Source: Klebsiella pneumoniae (GTDB lineage Bacteria; Myxococcota_A; UBA796; SXON01). From it: a DNA stretch of 64,000 nt. Below, one piece after another: positions 16,700-25,042 of this stretch; positions within the stretch are counted from its first letter, which is position 1, and every line of letters begins with the position of its first letter. The notes below the pieces were generated by a model. The model was not told the origin of the DNA, searched no databases, and saw only the letters and a program-made list of their open reading frames with translations. The stretch is taken from assembly GCA_945862325.1 (NCBI GenBank), contig CAMAXZ010000002.1, positions 62,001 to 126,000 of the forward strand, in the 5' to 3' direction. The translations under genes were made by a program, and so were the position numbers.

Positions 16700-17617
16700 T
16701 TACTCGTGCACGACCTCGAGCGCCTCGATCCGGACCTCCCCGTACGCGCCGGGCTCGTCCCCACGATCGAGGTTGGACTGGGTGTACGCGCCCGCCTTGA
16801 AGTAGCAGCCGTCGGTGTCGGCCTCCATGATCACCATCGGGGTGTCCATGTCCTCGTAGTAGATCTCGATCCAGCCGCTCACCGCCACGATGCGCACCGT
16901 GAAGGTCGTGCCGAGCACGTGGGCGTCGTCGAGCTCACCCATGTCGTCGCCGTTGGACTCGACGAACAGGTACGACCCTTCGAGGCGGATCATCATCACG
17001 TCGTCGCCGGAGTCGTGCACCTGCCGCGCCACCACGTGCTGCTTCACGTCCGGGAGGTGGGTGATGGCCTGCGTGATCGTCATCGTGTGACGCCCCGAGG
17101 TGGTGGACCACGCCGCCTTCGACGTCCCGTCCATCTCGCGGAGCTCGGACCGCGGATAGCCCGAGCCGCTCGTGGTGACGCCGTCCACGTCGGCCCGGAA
17201 CACGACGGCGGACGCGTCGTCGTTGAGCATGAAGTACGGGTCGACGCTGAACGTGTCGAGCTCCGGCTGCGTGATCTCGTCCGGGGACCCCTCGTCGCCC
17301 GTGGGCAGCGTGAGCTTCCAGTTCGAAAGATCGAGGAGCTCCGCGGGGAGCTCGAGCGGGTCCGGCTCGGGCTCATCCGTGTCGGAGTCCCCGGTGTCGG
17401 AGTCCCCGGTGTCGGAGTCACCGGTGTCGGAGTCGTCGGTGTCGGAGTCGTCGGTGTCGGAGTCGTCGGTGTCGGAGTCCTCGGTGTCGATGCCGGTGTC
17501 CGGGTCGGTCTCGGTGTCGGTGCCGACCGCCGCCGTGTCGGCGGTGTCGTCGATAGGCTTGGTGATGTACGTCGCACAGCCAGAGAGAAGGAACAGGCCG
17601 CTGATGTGAACACGCAT
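16700..17617 (-). CDS. Polysaccharide lyase family 7 (alginate-lyase-like) lipoprotein
   Basis: The 305-residue lipoprotein begins MRVHISGLFLLSGC, with a lipobox ending at Cys14. A linker of about 70 residues is made of Asp-Ser-Asp-Thr repeats, then the lyase domain begins near LDLSNWKLTLPTG. The three PL7 signatures are present: YPRSELREM (RxELR), QVHDS (QxH) and YFKAGAYTQS (YFKxGxYxQ). These form the substrate cleft and catalytic residues of alginate/guluronate lyases. It is probably surface- or outer-membrane-anchored. The start at ATG 17617 has GGAGG 5 nt upstream. An in-frame ATG at 17647 lacks that. It is cotranscribed with the sulfatase-like gene. Confidence 0.88.
   Translation of the reverse strand: MRVHISGLFLLSGCATYITKPIDDTADTAAVGTDTETDPDTGIDTEDSDTDDSDTDDSDTDDSDTGDSDTGDSDTGDSDTDEPEPDPLELPAELLDLSNWKLTLPTGDEGSPDEITQPELDTFSVDPYFMLNDDASAVVFRADVDGVTTSGSGYPRSELREMDGTSKAAWSTTSGRHTMTITQAITHLPDVKQHVVARQVHDSGDDVMMIRLEGSYLFVESNGDDMGELDDAHVLGTTFTVRIVAVSGWIEIYYEDMDTPMVIMEADTDGCYFKAGAYTQSNLDRGDEPGAYGEVRIEALEVVHE
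17379..17485. repeat. 15-bp tandem repeat encoding DSDTD/G units
   Basis: About seven imperfect 15-bp units (CGGTGTCGGAGTCGT type on the + strand) encode the Asp/Ser/Thr linker of the PL7 lipoprotein. Such in-phase repeats can change number by slippage without breaking the frame. Confidence 0.85.
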
Positions 17618-17678
17618 GAACGCCTCCGTGTTGAGCACGAGGGTCACCTTGCCACGAGCTCAAGAGCCAGCGCAACCG

Positions 17679-17696
17679 AAAAACACAATGATTTTT
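17679..17696. other. AT-rich inverted repeat between divergent PL7 and icmF genes
   Basis: AAAAA-CACAATGA-TTTTT stands out as the most AT-rich patch in the 179 bp intergenic region of an otherwise GC-rich window. It could be an operator or an UP-like element serving either gene. The rest of the gap shows only the -10-like box of icmF. Confidence 0.25.
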
Positions 17697-17766
17697 AGTG
17701 CTTGCACAGCGCCCAAGCAGCCACGCGTCAGCCCCCCACGCGTCTGCCGTCGCGCGCACGCACCGC

Positions 17767-17774
17767 GTTACGAT
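17767..17774 (+). promoter_or_regulatory. Candidate -10 box upstream of icmF
   Basis: GTTACGAT lies 22 nt before GTG 17797. GGAGG at 17788-17792 is the ribosome-binding site that decides the start. Confidence 0.38.
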
Positions 17775-17796
17775 CCGCGGCCCTCCTGGAGGCCCC

Positions 17797-20700
17797 GTGG
17801 AGTCCGCTCGCTACGTCCCCACGCACAAGGTGCGCATCGTCACCGCCGCCTCGTTGTTCGACGGGCACGACGCCTCGATCAACATCATGCGCCGCATGCT
17901 CCAGGCGAGCGGCGCCGAGGTCGTGCACCTCGGCCACAACCGCTCGGTGGCCGACGTCGTGTACGCCGCCCTCCAGGAAGATGCGCAGGCGATCGCGCTC
18001 TCCAGCTACCAGGGCGGCCACGTCGAGTACTTCAAGTACGCCCGCGCGCTCCTCGACGAGGCGGGGGCGCGCCACGTGCGTCTCTTCGGAGGCGGCGGCG
18101 GCGTCATCGTCCCCGACGAGATCCGCGATCTCCAGGCTTCCGGCGTGGACCGCGTCTACTCCCCGGAAGACGGGCGTCGCCTCGGGCTCCAGGGCATCAT
18201 CAACGACCTGATGCGGCGCGCGGACTTCGATCCGGTCGAAGCCGGCCACGGCGGCCGCGGCGCGGCGGACGTCGACGCGCTCCGAGCCGGCGACGCCCTC
18301 GCGCTCGCCCGCGCGATCACCGAAGTCGAACGCGCACAAGCGGGGGTCGCGCCCATCCGCCCGGAGCTTGCCCCCCTGCTCGTGGCCCCCGAAGCCGCCG
18401 CCGTGCGCTGCCCGGTGCTCGGCATCACCGGCACCGGCGGCGCCGGAAAGTCGAGCCTCACCGACGAGCTGGTCCGCCGCCTCCGCGCGGACTTCCCGTC
18501 ACGCAGGGTCGCCGTGCTCTCGGTCGACCCGACCCGTCGCCGCACGGGCGGCGCGCTGCTCGGCGATCGAATCCGGATGAACGCCATCGGTCCCGCCGGT
18601 CGCACGCCGGCCGACGTGCGCGTGTTCATGCGGTCGCTCGCGACCCGCGAAGAGCGCGGCGAGCTGAGCGCCGCCACCGCCGGCGCCATCGCGCTCTGCC
18701 GAAACGCGGGCTTCGACCTCATCATCGTGGAGACGAGCGGCATCGGGCAGGGCGACGCCGCCATCGCCGAGCTCGCGGACCTGTCGATGTACGTGATGAC
18801 GCCGGAGTACGGCGCCGCGAGCCAGCTCGAGAAGATCGACATGCTCGACATGGCGGATCTCGTCGTCCTCAACAAGTTCGAGCGCCGCGGCGCCGAAGAC
18901 GCCCTGCGCGACGTGCGCAAGCAGGTACGCCGCAACCGCGAGGCATGGCACGCCGCCGACGCCGAGCTGGCGGTGTTCGGGACGATCGCCAGCCAGTTCG
19001 CCGACCCGGGCGTCGACGCCGTGCACCGCGCCCTCTGCGCGCGCCTCGCCGCGCTCACCGACGCCGATTGGACCTCGAACATCCCCGATCCGGGCACGAT
19101 GGCGAGCCCGCCGCGGCGCCGCATCCTGCCGCCGGACCGGGTGGCCTACCTGGGCGACATCGCGCGCACCGCGCGGTCGTATCGCTCGAACGTCGAGGCG
19201 CAGGCCCGAAAGGCCCGCCTGCGGTGGCAGCTCCTCGCCGCCGCCGACGCCGTGTCCGACCCGACGGCCGCGGGCGTCGTGCGGGCGCGCGCGGACGCGG
19301 AGGCCCTCGAGCCGGAGGTGCGCGCCGTGATCGACGCGTGGCCCGCCCACCGCGCCGCGTTCTCCGGCGACGCGTTCGTGTACACCGTGCGCGGCAAGGA
19401 GCTGCGTCAGCCCCTCACCACCACGAGCCTGTCCGGCCTGCCGATCCGGAAGGTCGCCGTGCCGCGCTTCGAGGACCACGGCGAGGTGGTTCGCTGGTGC
19501 ATGCTGGAGAACTTCCCCGGCTTCTTCCCGTACACGGCCGGTGTCTTCCCGCTCAAGCGACAGGGCGAGGACCCCAAGCGCATGTTCGCGGGAGAGGGTG
19601 GCCCGGCACGCACCAACGCCCGCTTTCACTACCTGTGCCAGGGCGAGCCGGCCAAGCGCCTGTCCACGGCCTTCGACTCCGTCACGCTCTACGGCGAAGA
19701 CCCGGCGGAGCGCCCCGACATCTTCGGAAAGATCGGCGAGAGCGGCGTGTCCGTCCCCACCCTCGACGACATGAAGATCCTGTACTCGGGCTTCGACCTC
19801 TGCCACACGAGCACGAGCGTCTCGATGACGATCAACGGGCCCGCGCCCATCCTGCTCGCGATGTTCTTCAACACCGCGATCGACCAGCAGATCGACGCCT
19901 TCACCGCCCGCGAGGGGCGCCCCCCGACCGACCTCGAGGCGGCGACCCTCCGCGCCGCCGCGCTCAGCACCGTGCGCGGCACCGTGCAGGCCGACATCCT
20001 CAAGGAAGATCAAGCGCAGAACACCTGCATCTTCTCGACCGAGTTCGCCCTGAAGCTCATGGGGGACATGCAGGAGTTCTTCGTCCAGAACGACGTGCGG
20101 AACTACTACTCGGTGAGCATCAGCGGCTACCACATCGCCGAGGCCGGCGCGAACCCGATCTCACAACTGGCGTTCACCCTGGCGAACGGCTTTACGTTCG
20201 TCGAGTACTACCTCGCGCGTGGCATGCCCATCGACGCGTTCGCGCCCAACCTCAGCTTCTTCTTCTCCAACGGCCTCGACCCCGAGTACACGGTCATCGG
20301 CCGCGTCGCCCGCCGGATCTGGAGCGTCGTGATGCGCGACCGTTACGGAGCAGACGAACGCAGCCAGAAGCTGAAGTATCACATCCAGACCTCGGGCCGC
20401 TCGCTTCACGCCCGCGAGATCCAGTTCAACGACATCCGCACGACGCTCCAAGCGTTGCTGGCGCTGTTCGACAACTGCAACTCGCTGCACACCAACGCGT
20501 ACGACGAGGCGATCACGACCCCCACCGAGGAGTCGGTGCGCCGGGCCATGGCGATCCAGCTCATCATCAACCGCGAGCTCGGGTGGGCGAAGAACGAGAA
20601 TCCCCTGCAGGGCTCGTTCATCGTCGACGAGCTGACCGACCTCGTGGAGGACGCGGTGCTCGCGGAGTTCGAGCGGCTCGACGCGCGCGGCGGCGTGCTC

Positions 20701-21084
20701 GGCGCCATGGAGACCCAGTACCAACGCGGGAAGATCCAGGACGAGAGCCTGCACTACGAGACGAAGAAGCACGACGGAACGCTGCCGATCGTCGGGATCA
20801 ACACCTACCAGGACCCGACGACCCTCGGCGACGATTGGGAGCCGCCGAAGGTCGAGCTCCGACGCGCCACTTCCGCCGAGAAGCAGGCGCAGATCGACGC
20901 GGTGCGGGCGTTCAACGCGCGACACGCCGACGAGGGCGGCGCGGCGCTCCGGCGGCTTCAAACCGTCGCCCTCGACGGAGGAAACGTGTTCGCGGAGCTG
21001 ATGCGGACGGTGCGCGTCGCGAGCCTCGGTCAGATCACCGGCGCGCTCTACGAGGTTGGCGGCGCGTATCGGCGCAACCTGTAG
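17797..21084 (+). CDS. icmF: Fused isobutyryl-CoA mutase (IcmF)
   Basis: The 1095-residue cytosolic adenosylcobalamin enzyme interconverts isobutyryl-CoA and n-butyryl-CoA. An N-terminal B12 domain carries [14 protein letters not shown] (His24 expected as cobalt ligand). A central MeaB-like G-protein chaperone has P-loop [14 protein letters not shown] (Lys218) and NKFE. The C-terminal TIM-barrel mutase includes [16 protein letters not shown] and NTYQDP. This domain order and length are typical of IcmF rather than separate-subunit methylmalonyl-CoA mutase. The frame is open upstream of the chosen GTG, but GGAGG sits 4 nt before GTG 17797 and [19 protein letters not shown] matches known N-termini. 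Related enzymes can also act on isovaleryl-CoA. It has no evident operon partner. Confidence 0.95.
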   Translation: MESARYVPTHKVRIVTAASLFDGHDASINIMRRMLQASGAEVVHLGHNRSVADVVYAALQEDAQAIALSSYQGGHVEYFKYARALLDEAGARHVRLFGGGGGVIVPDEIRDLQASGVDRVYSPEDGRRLGLQGIINDLMRRADFDPVEAGHGGRGAADVDALRAGDALALARAITEVERAQAGVAPIRPELAPLLVAPEAAAVRCPVLGITGTGGAGKSSLTDELVRRLRADFPSRRVAVLSVDPTRRRTGGALLGDRIRMNAIGPAGRTPADVRVFMRSLATREERGELSAATAGAIALCRNAGFDLIIVETSGIGQGDAAIAELADLSMYVMTPEYGAASQLEKIDMLDMADLVVLNKFERRGAEDALRDVRKQVRRNREAWHAADAELAVFGTIASQFADPGVDAVHRALCARLAALTDADWTSNIPDPGTMASPPRRRILPPDRVAYLGDIARTARSYRSNVEAQARKARLRWQLLAAADAVSDPTAAGVVRARADAEALEPEVRAVIDAWPAHRAAFSGDAFVYTVRGKELRQPLTTTSLSGLPIRKVAVPRFEDHGEVVRWCMLENFPGFFPYTAGVFPLKRQGEDPKRMFAGEGGPARTNARFHYLCQGEPAKRLSTAFDSVTLYGEDPAERPDIFGKIGESGVSVPTLDDMKILYSGFDLCHTSTSVSMTINGPAPILLAMFFNTAIDQQIDAFTAREGRPPTDLEAATLRAAALSTVRGTVQADILKEDQAQNTCIFSTEFALKLMGDMQEFFVQNDVRNYYSVSISGYHIAEAGANPISQLAFTLANGFTFVEYYLARGMPIDAFAPNLSFFFSNGLDPEYTVIGRVARRIWSVVMRDRYGADERSQKLKYHIQTSGRSLHAREIQFNDIRTTLQALLALFDNCNSLHTNAYDEAITTPTEESVRRAMAIQLIINRELGWAKNENPLQGSFIVDELTDLVEDAVLAEFERLDARGGVLGAMETQYQRGKIQDESLHYETKKHDGTLPIVGINTYQDPTTLGDDWEPPKVELRRATSAEKQAQIDAVRAFNARHADEGGAALRRLQTVALDGGNVFAELMRTVRVASLGQITGALYEVGGAYRRNL

Positions 21085-21108
21085 CGACGCGCCGCGTGGG
21101 GGCCTGCG

Positions 21109-22878
21109 TCACGGGGCGGCCCCGGGCGGCGCTGCGTCGGGCGGACGCAGGGTGAGCTCCGCGCCGGGGCCCGCCCCAGCGTCGATCAGCCGCCCGAGCT
21201 CCGCACCGGTGCGCGGCGCGGTCGAGAGCAGGCTCGGCGTGTTCGTCGGGAGCTCGGCGTGGAGGTCCCAGAGCGCGTGGGTGTTGTCCACCACCGCGGG
21301 GGGCCCGAGCTCCGTGACGAAGCGCGCGTACACGCCGCTGTGCGAGTACGTGACGTTTCTCCACGCCGCGGGAGCATAGCGGCGATCCAACCACACCCAA
21401 CGGTACTGCGCCGCGACGGCGGCGCGCTCCTCGAGGGTGTACGGGATGGGCACCTCGGTGTCCGTGGCGGTGGCGAAGAGCATCGTCAGGAAGCCGTTCT
21501 GCTCGATGCGCGGTCGGAACGTGCCGGGGCGGAGGTCGTCCTCGTGCTCGCCCATGCCGCCCAACATCGGCTGCCCGTACCGGGTCTGGTACACCATCCC
21601 CACCTCGGCGAAGAACAGGGGCACGTGCACCACCGCGCCGCCTTCTGCGGCGACGCGCTGCGTGGCCGGCGGAAACCGGTACCGCGAGACGTTCACCGGA
21701 GCGTCGTTCCGCCACATCGCCTCGCCGAGGGCCACGACGATGAAGAGCCACGACCACACGCGATCGACCCGCGCGAGGGTGATCGCCCCCGCCGCGGCGA
21801 AGAAGAGGTAGGTCCACGCGAGGATTCGGTCAGGGAAGCCGAGCCGCTTCAGCAGCGGCAACCATTGCCAGAGCAGGACGTACGGCGGGTTGTCCCACGA
21901 CTCCATCCGCCCACCGAACGCGAACCACAGGCCGAGCCCCGCGCCGAGCAGCAGCCACGCGGCGCGCCGCCCCGCGGCGAACGCGAGCAGGACGAGGATC
22001 AGGATGTACGCGCGCTGGAACGACCCGAGCACCGTGCGCCACCGCGCGGGGTGCGCCGCCGCTGCTTGATCCCAGTCGACGTTGACCTGGTCGACGGGGC
22101 CCGACACCGCTTCGCGCCAATCGGCGTACGACACACGATGCACGTTGCCCGCCGCGATCTCCTGCGAGATGGCGAGCAGCGCCGGCCCGCACAGGGCGAA
22201 CGTGATGCCCACGGCGATCGACAGGTTGAACAATGTATTTCGTGGCGAGCGCGCGACCTGGACGAGCACGACCGGCAGCAGCGCGATCGCCGTGAAGTAC
22301 GCGGTGTACCAGTAGGTCCAGGCTTGGAGCGCGGTGCAGAGCCCGAACAAGGCGCCTTGCCGCCAATCGCCGTCGGCCAGGCGGAGCGCGTGGCGCACCC
22401 CGAGGATGGCGAACCACAGGAGGAGCTGGGTCGGCCGGCCATCCGCGAGGTGCAAGAGGCAGAACGGGCTGAGGAGGAACGCGACGGTGCCCGCGAGCGT
22501 CGCCCACGGCGCGGCGCGCTCCGTGACGTCGTCGATGAGCAGGTGCACCGCGACCCCGTTCCCCACCAGGATCACCACGTTCAGGAAGTCCAGGAAGTCC
22601 GGTGAGCCGAACGCCCACTGAAGCGGGACGCCGAGGAGCGCGTCGACGTAGTTCGCGCCGGTGTCGTTGAAGAAGTTCTTGCCGTCCGGGTAGAACAACA
22701 GGTCGGTCGTGACAGGCAGGTGCGCGTGCTCGACACACCAGCGAATCCACCAATGAATCCAGATTGTTCCTGGAAGATCGACGCCACCGCCGGCCACCGT
22801 GTCGCGTGACCACAACGCGGTCGGGCCGACCATCAGGATCGACAGCCCGAAGATCGCCGCGAACGCTCGAGGGTTCAC
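21109..22878 (-). CDS. Polytopic membrane protein, glycosyltransferase-C-like, unknown function (copy 1)
   Basis: The 589-residue protein has about ten hydrophobic segments over residues 1-430 and a C-terminal soluble region. The first loop has an acidic/aromatic stretch with DLLFYPDGKNFFND and GANYVDALLGVPL, a layout seen in GT-C-type glycosyltransferases and YfhO-like proteins. No textbook catalytic motif can be named. GTG 22878 overlaps the upstream stop by 4 nt (GTGA), implying translational coupling. It is the last gene of the eight-gene operon running from 32418. Copy 3 at 38563 shares the pattern hydrophobic-Pro-x-Gly then D-x-x-NALLGLPL, suggesting paralogy. Function, presumably transfer onto a lipid or surface glycan, is inferred. 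Confidence 0.75.
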   Translation of the reverse strand: MNPRAFAAIFGLSILMVGPTALWSRDTVAGGGVDLPGTIWIHWWIRWCVEHAHLPVTTDLLFYPDGKNFFNDTGANYVDALLGVPLQWAFGSPDFLDFLNVVILVGNGVAVHLLIDDVTERAAPWATLAGTVAFLLSPFCLLHLADGRPTQLLLWFAILGVRHALRLADGDWRQGALFGLCTALQAWTYWYTAYFTAIALLPVVLVQVARSPRNTLFNLSIAVGITFALCGPALLAISQEIAAGNVHRVSYADWREAVSGPVDQVNVDWDQAAAAHPARWRTVLGSFQRAYILILVLLAFAAGRRAAWLLLGAGLGLWFAFGGRMESWDNPPYVLLWQWLPLLKRLGFPDRILAWTYLFFAAAGAITLARVDRVWSWLFIVVALGEAMWRNDAPVNVSRYRFPPATQRVAAEGGAVVHVPLFFAEVGMVYQTRYGQPMLGGMGEHEDDLRPGTFRPRIEQNGFLTMLFATATDTEVPIPYTLEERAAVAAQYRWVWLDRRYAPAAWRNVTYSHSGVYARFVTELGPPAVVDNTHALWDLHAELPTNTPSLLSTAPRTGAELGRLIDAGAGPGAELTLRPPDAAPPGAAP

Positions 22879-24695
22879 GGCGCGGCTCGGTAGACGGTCA
22901 TGGTGCGCGGCACTTCCGGATTCGCGAAAATGTACCTCGCTCGCACCGTTGTCGCCGGGGGGCCGAACGCACGTTCGAGCGCGACGTGCACGACCTCGCG
23001 GTCGCGGGCGTTCCAGAGCGGCTCCTCGACCACACATGCGCCCGCGAGCAGCCCGGACGGCGCCGGGGGCCGGCCCGGCGGCGGCCCGAACATCCGGTCG
23101 TTGACGGCGCGCTGCACGCCGAGCGCCCACCCCACGTAGCGCGGGGTCGCGCGTCCCTCGCCGTTACGCCCCATCGGCGGCGGGGATCGCGGAAGCCAGA
23201 GCAACCCCTGCAACCGCTGCACGTCGTCCTGGGCGCCGCCGTCGAGCTCTCGGACGAACACGAGCGCTTCACAGTCCTCGAACGCCGCGACCAGCTCGGC
23301 CGGGAACGGCGTGCGCGGCAGCGGCCACGGCCCGACGCCCGCCGTCCAGAGGGCGGCGGTCCCCACCGCGATCGCCGCGTGATCGCGCGAGACCGACCGC
23401 AGGCGGTCGGCGCCGCGCGCCGCGAGCACGGCGCCGCCCACGCTGAGCAGGATCGCCCACCGCATCGGGTGGCGCATGCGGGAGCCGGTGGGCACCCACC
23501 GATACACCGCCTCGTACACGGGGTTGTGGACGCGCGGCAGTGTGCTGTGCTCGCGTACCGGGCTGGCGCCGACGAGGCTCCCGACCGCCTGCGGCACCGC
23601 GGGCATCGGGCCGAGGGCGAGCACCGCGCCGAGGAGCGCGACGGCGACCCACGGGGCGCTGCGCCGAGTCACGCCGAGCAGCGCGAGCACGGCGAGCGGC
23701 AGGATCGGCATCCACCCCGACCGAGGCGAGACCAGCTCGAACCAGACGACCTCGTCGAGCAGGGTGAGCCGCGCGAACTCGTCGCGGACGTCGAACGGGG
23801 TGCCCCAAGCGGTCACCGCGAGCTTCTGGTCGGCGCCAGCGCGCAAGGTCTCGAGCACGGGCAGCGCGGCCGGCGCGCACGCCAGCGCCGTGAGCACCGC
23901 CGCCGCCAGGAGCCGCGACGGCGCGCGCCGCGACACGCCGCCCGACGCCGCCGCGACGCCGAGCCACACCAGCGCGCCGACGCCGAGGATGAGCGCGTTC
24001 TGCCAATAGAGCAGGGTGGCGAGCGTCGCGCCCGACGCCGCGAGGGGCACGCCGAAACGGCGGTCGTGCGCGCAGCGCTCCATCCCGGCGAAGAACAGCA
24101 CCGCGCCGAGCACGAAGGCCTGCGGATATTGTCCTCGAAGCACCGCTTCGGAGACGACCCCCGCCCCCCCGACCACGAGCCCCGCCGCGACCCCGCCCCA
24201 GGCGGACGCCCCGACGAGTCGGGCCAGCACGGCTCCCGACGCGGTCGCGAGCGCGACGAGCCCGAGGTGCAGCACGACGAGGGCGTGCGCGGGCGCGAAC
24301 AGGAGCCGCGTCGGCCACACGAGGAAGAAGAAGTCGACGAGGTTGAACGTGCGCGTGGTCACGGCGATGCGCCACACGTCGAACAGGAGGAAGCCGGCCA
24401 ACGACCGCCGATCGGCCCACGCTTCCTTGAACATGACCCAGGCGTCGAGGGCGAACCGATGCGAGTAGAGCGTGTCGCACCCGGAGATGTCGCGGACCCC
24501 CGGCTCCGGAGCGGCGGCGTTCGCCATCGCCGGCTCGCAGACGTCGAGGCGGTACGCATACACGGCGTCGCCGCGCCACACGTCCGGAATCCCCGAGGCG
24601 TGGGCGGCCACGAACGCGAGGGCCAACACGACCGCCGCCGCCGCCCACGAGCGACGTGAGGACGGCGCGGGGACGGACTCGCCGGGCGCCGTCAC
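22875..24695 (-). CDS. Polytopic membrane protein, glycosyltransferase-C-like, unknown function (copy 2)
   Basis: The 606-residue protein has a first hydrophobic segment at SWAAAAVVLALAFVAAHASG and roughly ten more, with a soluble C-terminal part of about 150 residues. Early loops hold GDAVYAYRLDVCEP and GCDTLYSHRFALDAW. Later loops contain EHSTLPRVHNPVYEAVY and SRMRHPMRWAILL, similar in position to charged loops of its neighbours. GTG 24695 overlaps the upstream gene's stop by 4 nt, and its own stop overlaps the next start by 4 nt. Adjacent placement with copy 1 suggests the two act together on one substrate. I cannot assign a reaction. Confidence 0.75.
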   Translation of the reverse strand: MTAPGESVPAPSSRRSWAAAAVVLALAFVAAHASGIPDVWRGDAVYAYRLDVCEPAMANAAAPEPGVRDISGCDTLYSHRFALDAWVMFKEAWADRRSLAGFLLFDVWRIAVTTRTFNLVDFFFLVWPTRLLFAPAHALVVLHLGLVALATASGAVLARLVGASAWGGVAAGLVVGGAGVVSEAVLRGQYPQAFVLGAVLFFAGMERCAHDRRFGVPLAASGATLATLLYWQNALILGVGALVWLGVAAASGGVSRRAPSRLLAAAVLTALACAPAALPVLETLRAGADQKLAVTAWGTPFDVRDEFARLTLLDEVVWFELVSPRSGWMPILPLAVLALLGVTRRSAPWVAVALLGAVLALGPMPAVPQAVGSLVGASPVREHSTLPRVHNPVYEAVYRWVPTGSRMRHPMRWAILLSVGGAVLAARGADRLRSVSRDHAAIAVGTAALWTAGVGPWPLPRTPFPAELVAAFEDCEALVFVRELDGGAQDDVQRLQGLLWLPRSPPPMGRNGEGRATPRYVGWALGVQRAVNDRMFGPPPGRPPAPSGLLAGACVVEEPLWNARDREVVHVALERAFGPPATTVRARYIFANPEVPRTMTVYRAAP

Positions 24696-25042
24696 GCCGC
24701 GACCCCGAACGCCGACGCGAAGATCAGCGCGTACACCCCCGATCCGAACGCGAGGATCTGCAGCAGCATCAACACGCACGCCACCCCGAGCCAGCGGTTC
24801 ACGGCGTACAGGGTGGCGCGCTCCGACGTGGCGTCCAGCGCGCCGGCCTCGCGCCGCGCCACCGCGTCCTCCGCGCGGTACCTCGCCACGACGAGCAACA
24901 CCGCGCCCGGCACGCCGGTGAAGCAGCACGGCCCGACGAGCGTCAGGACGACCCCGGCAACCCAGATCGGCCGAAGCGAACGGGTCGGCGGCGGCGGCGG
25001 CGGTCCGCGGTCGCCGCCGAAGAGCTCGTCGACGGCGCTCAC
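24692..25042 (-). CDS. Small membrane protein with two or more TM segments, unknown function
   Basis: The 116-residue protein has an N-terminal stretch with a poly-Pro run (GPPPPPPTRS). TM segments follow at about IWVAGVVLTLVGPCCFTGV and GVACVLMLLQILAFGSGVY, with a weaker one at GAVLLVVARY. The GTG start overlaps the plsB stop (GTGA) and its stop overlaps the following start, so it belongs to the acylation operon. No recognised family. A scaffold or accessory role for the neighbouring membrane enzymes is only a guess. Confidence 0.7.
   Translation of the reverse strand: MSAVDELFGGDRGPPPPPPTRSLRPIWVAGVVLTLVGPCCFTGVPGAVLLVVARYRAEDAVARREAGALDATSERATLYAVNRWLGVACVLMLLQILAFGSGVYALIFASAFGVAA

Noticed and set aside
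22764..24659. 631-codon forward frame opposite polytopic copy 2
   Set aside because: It is Arg/His/Glu-rich with no recognisable fold, whereas the reverse strand gives a coherent TM protein in a chain of overlapping starts.
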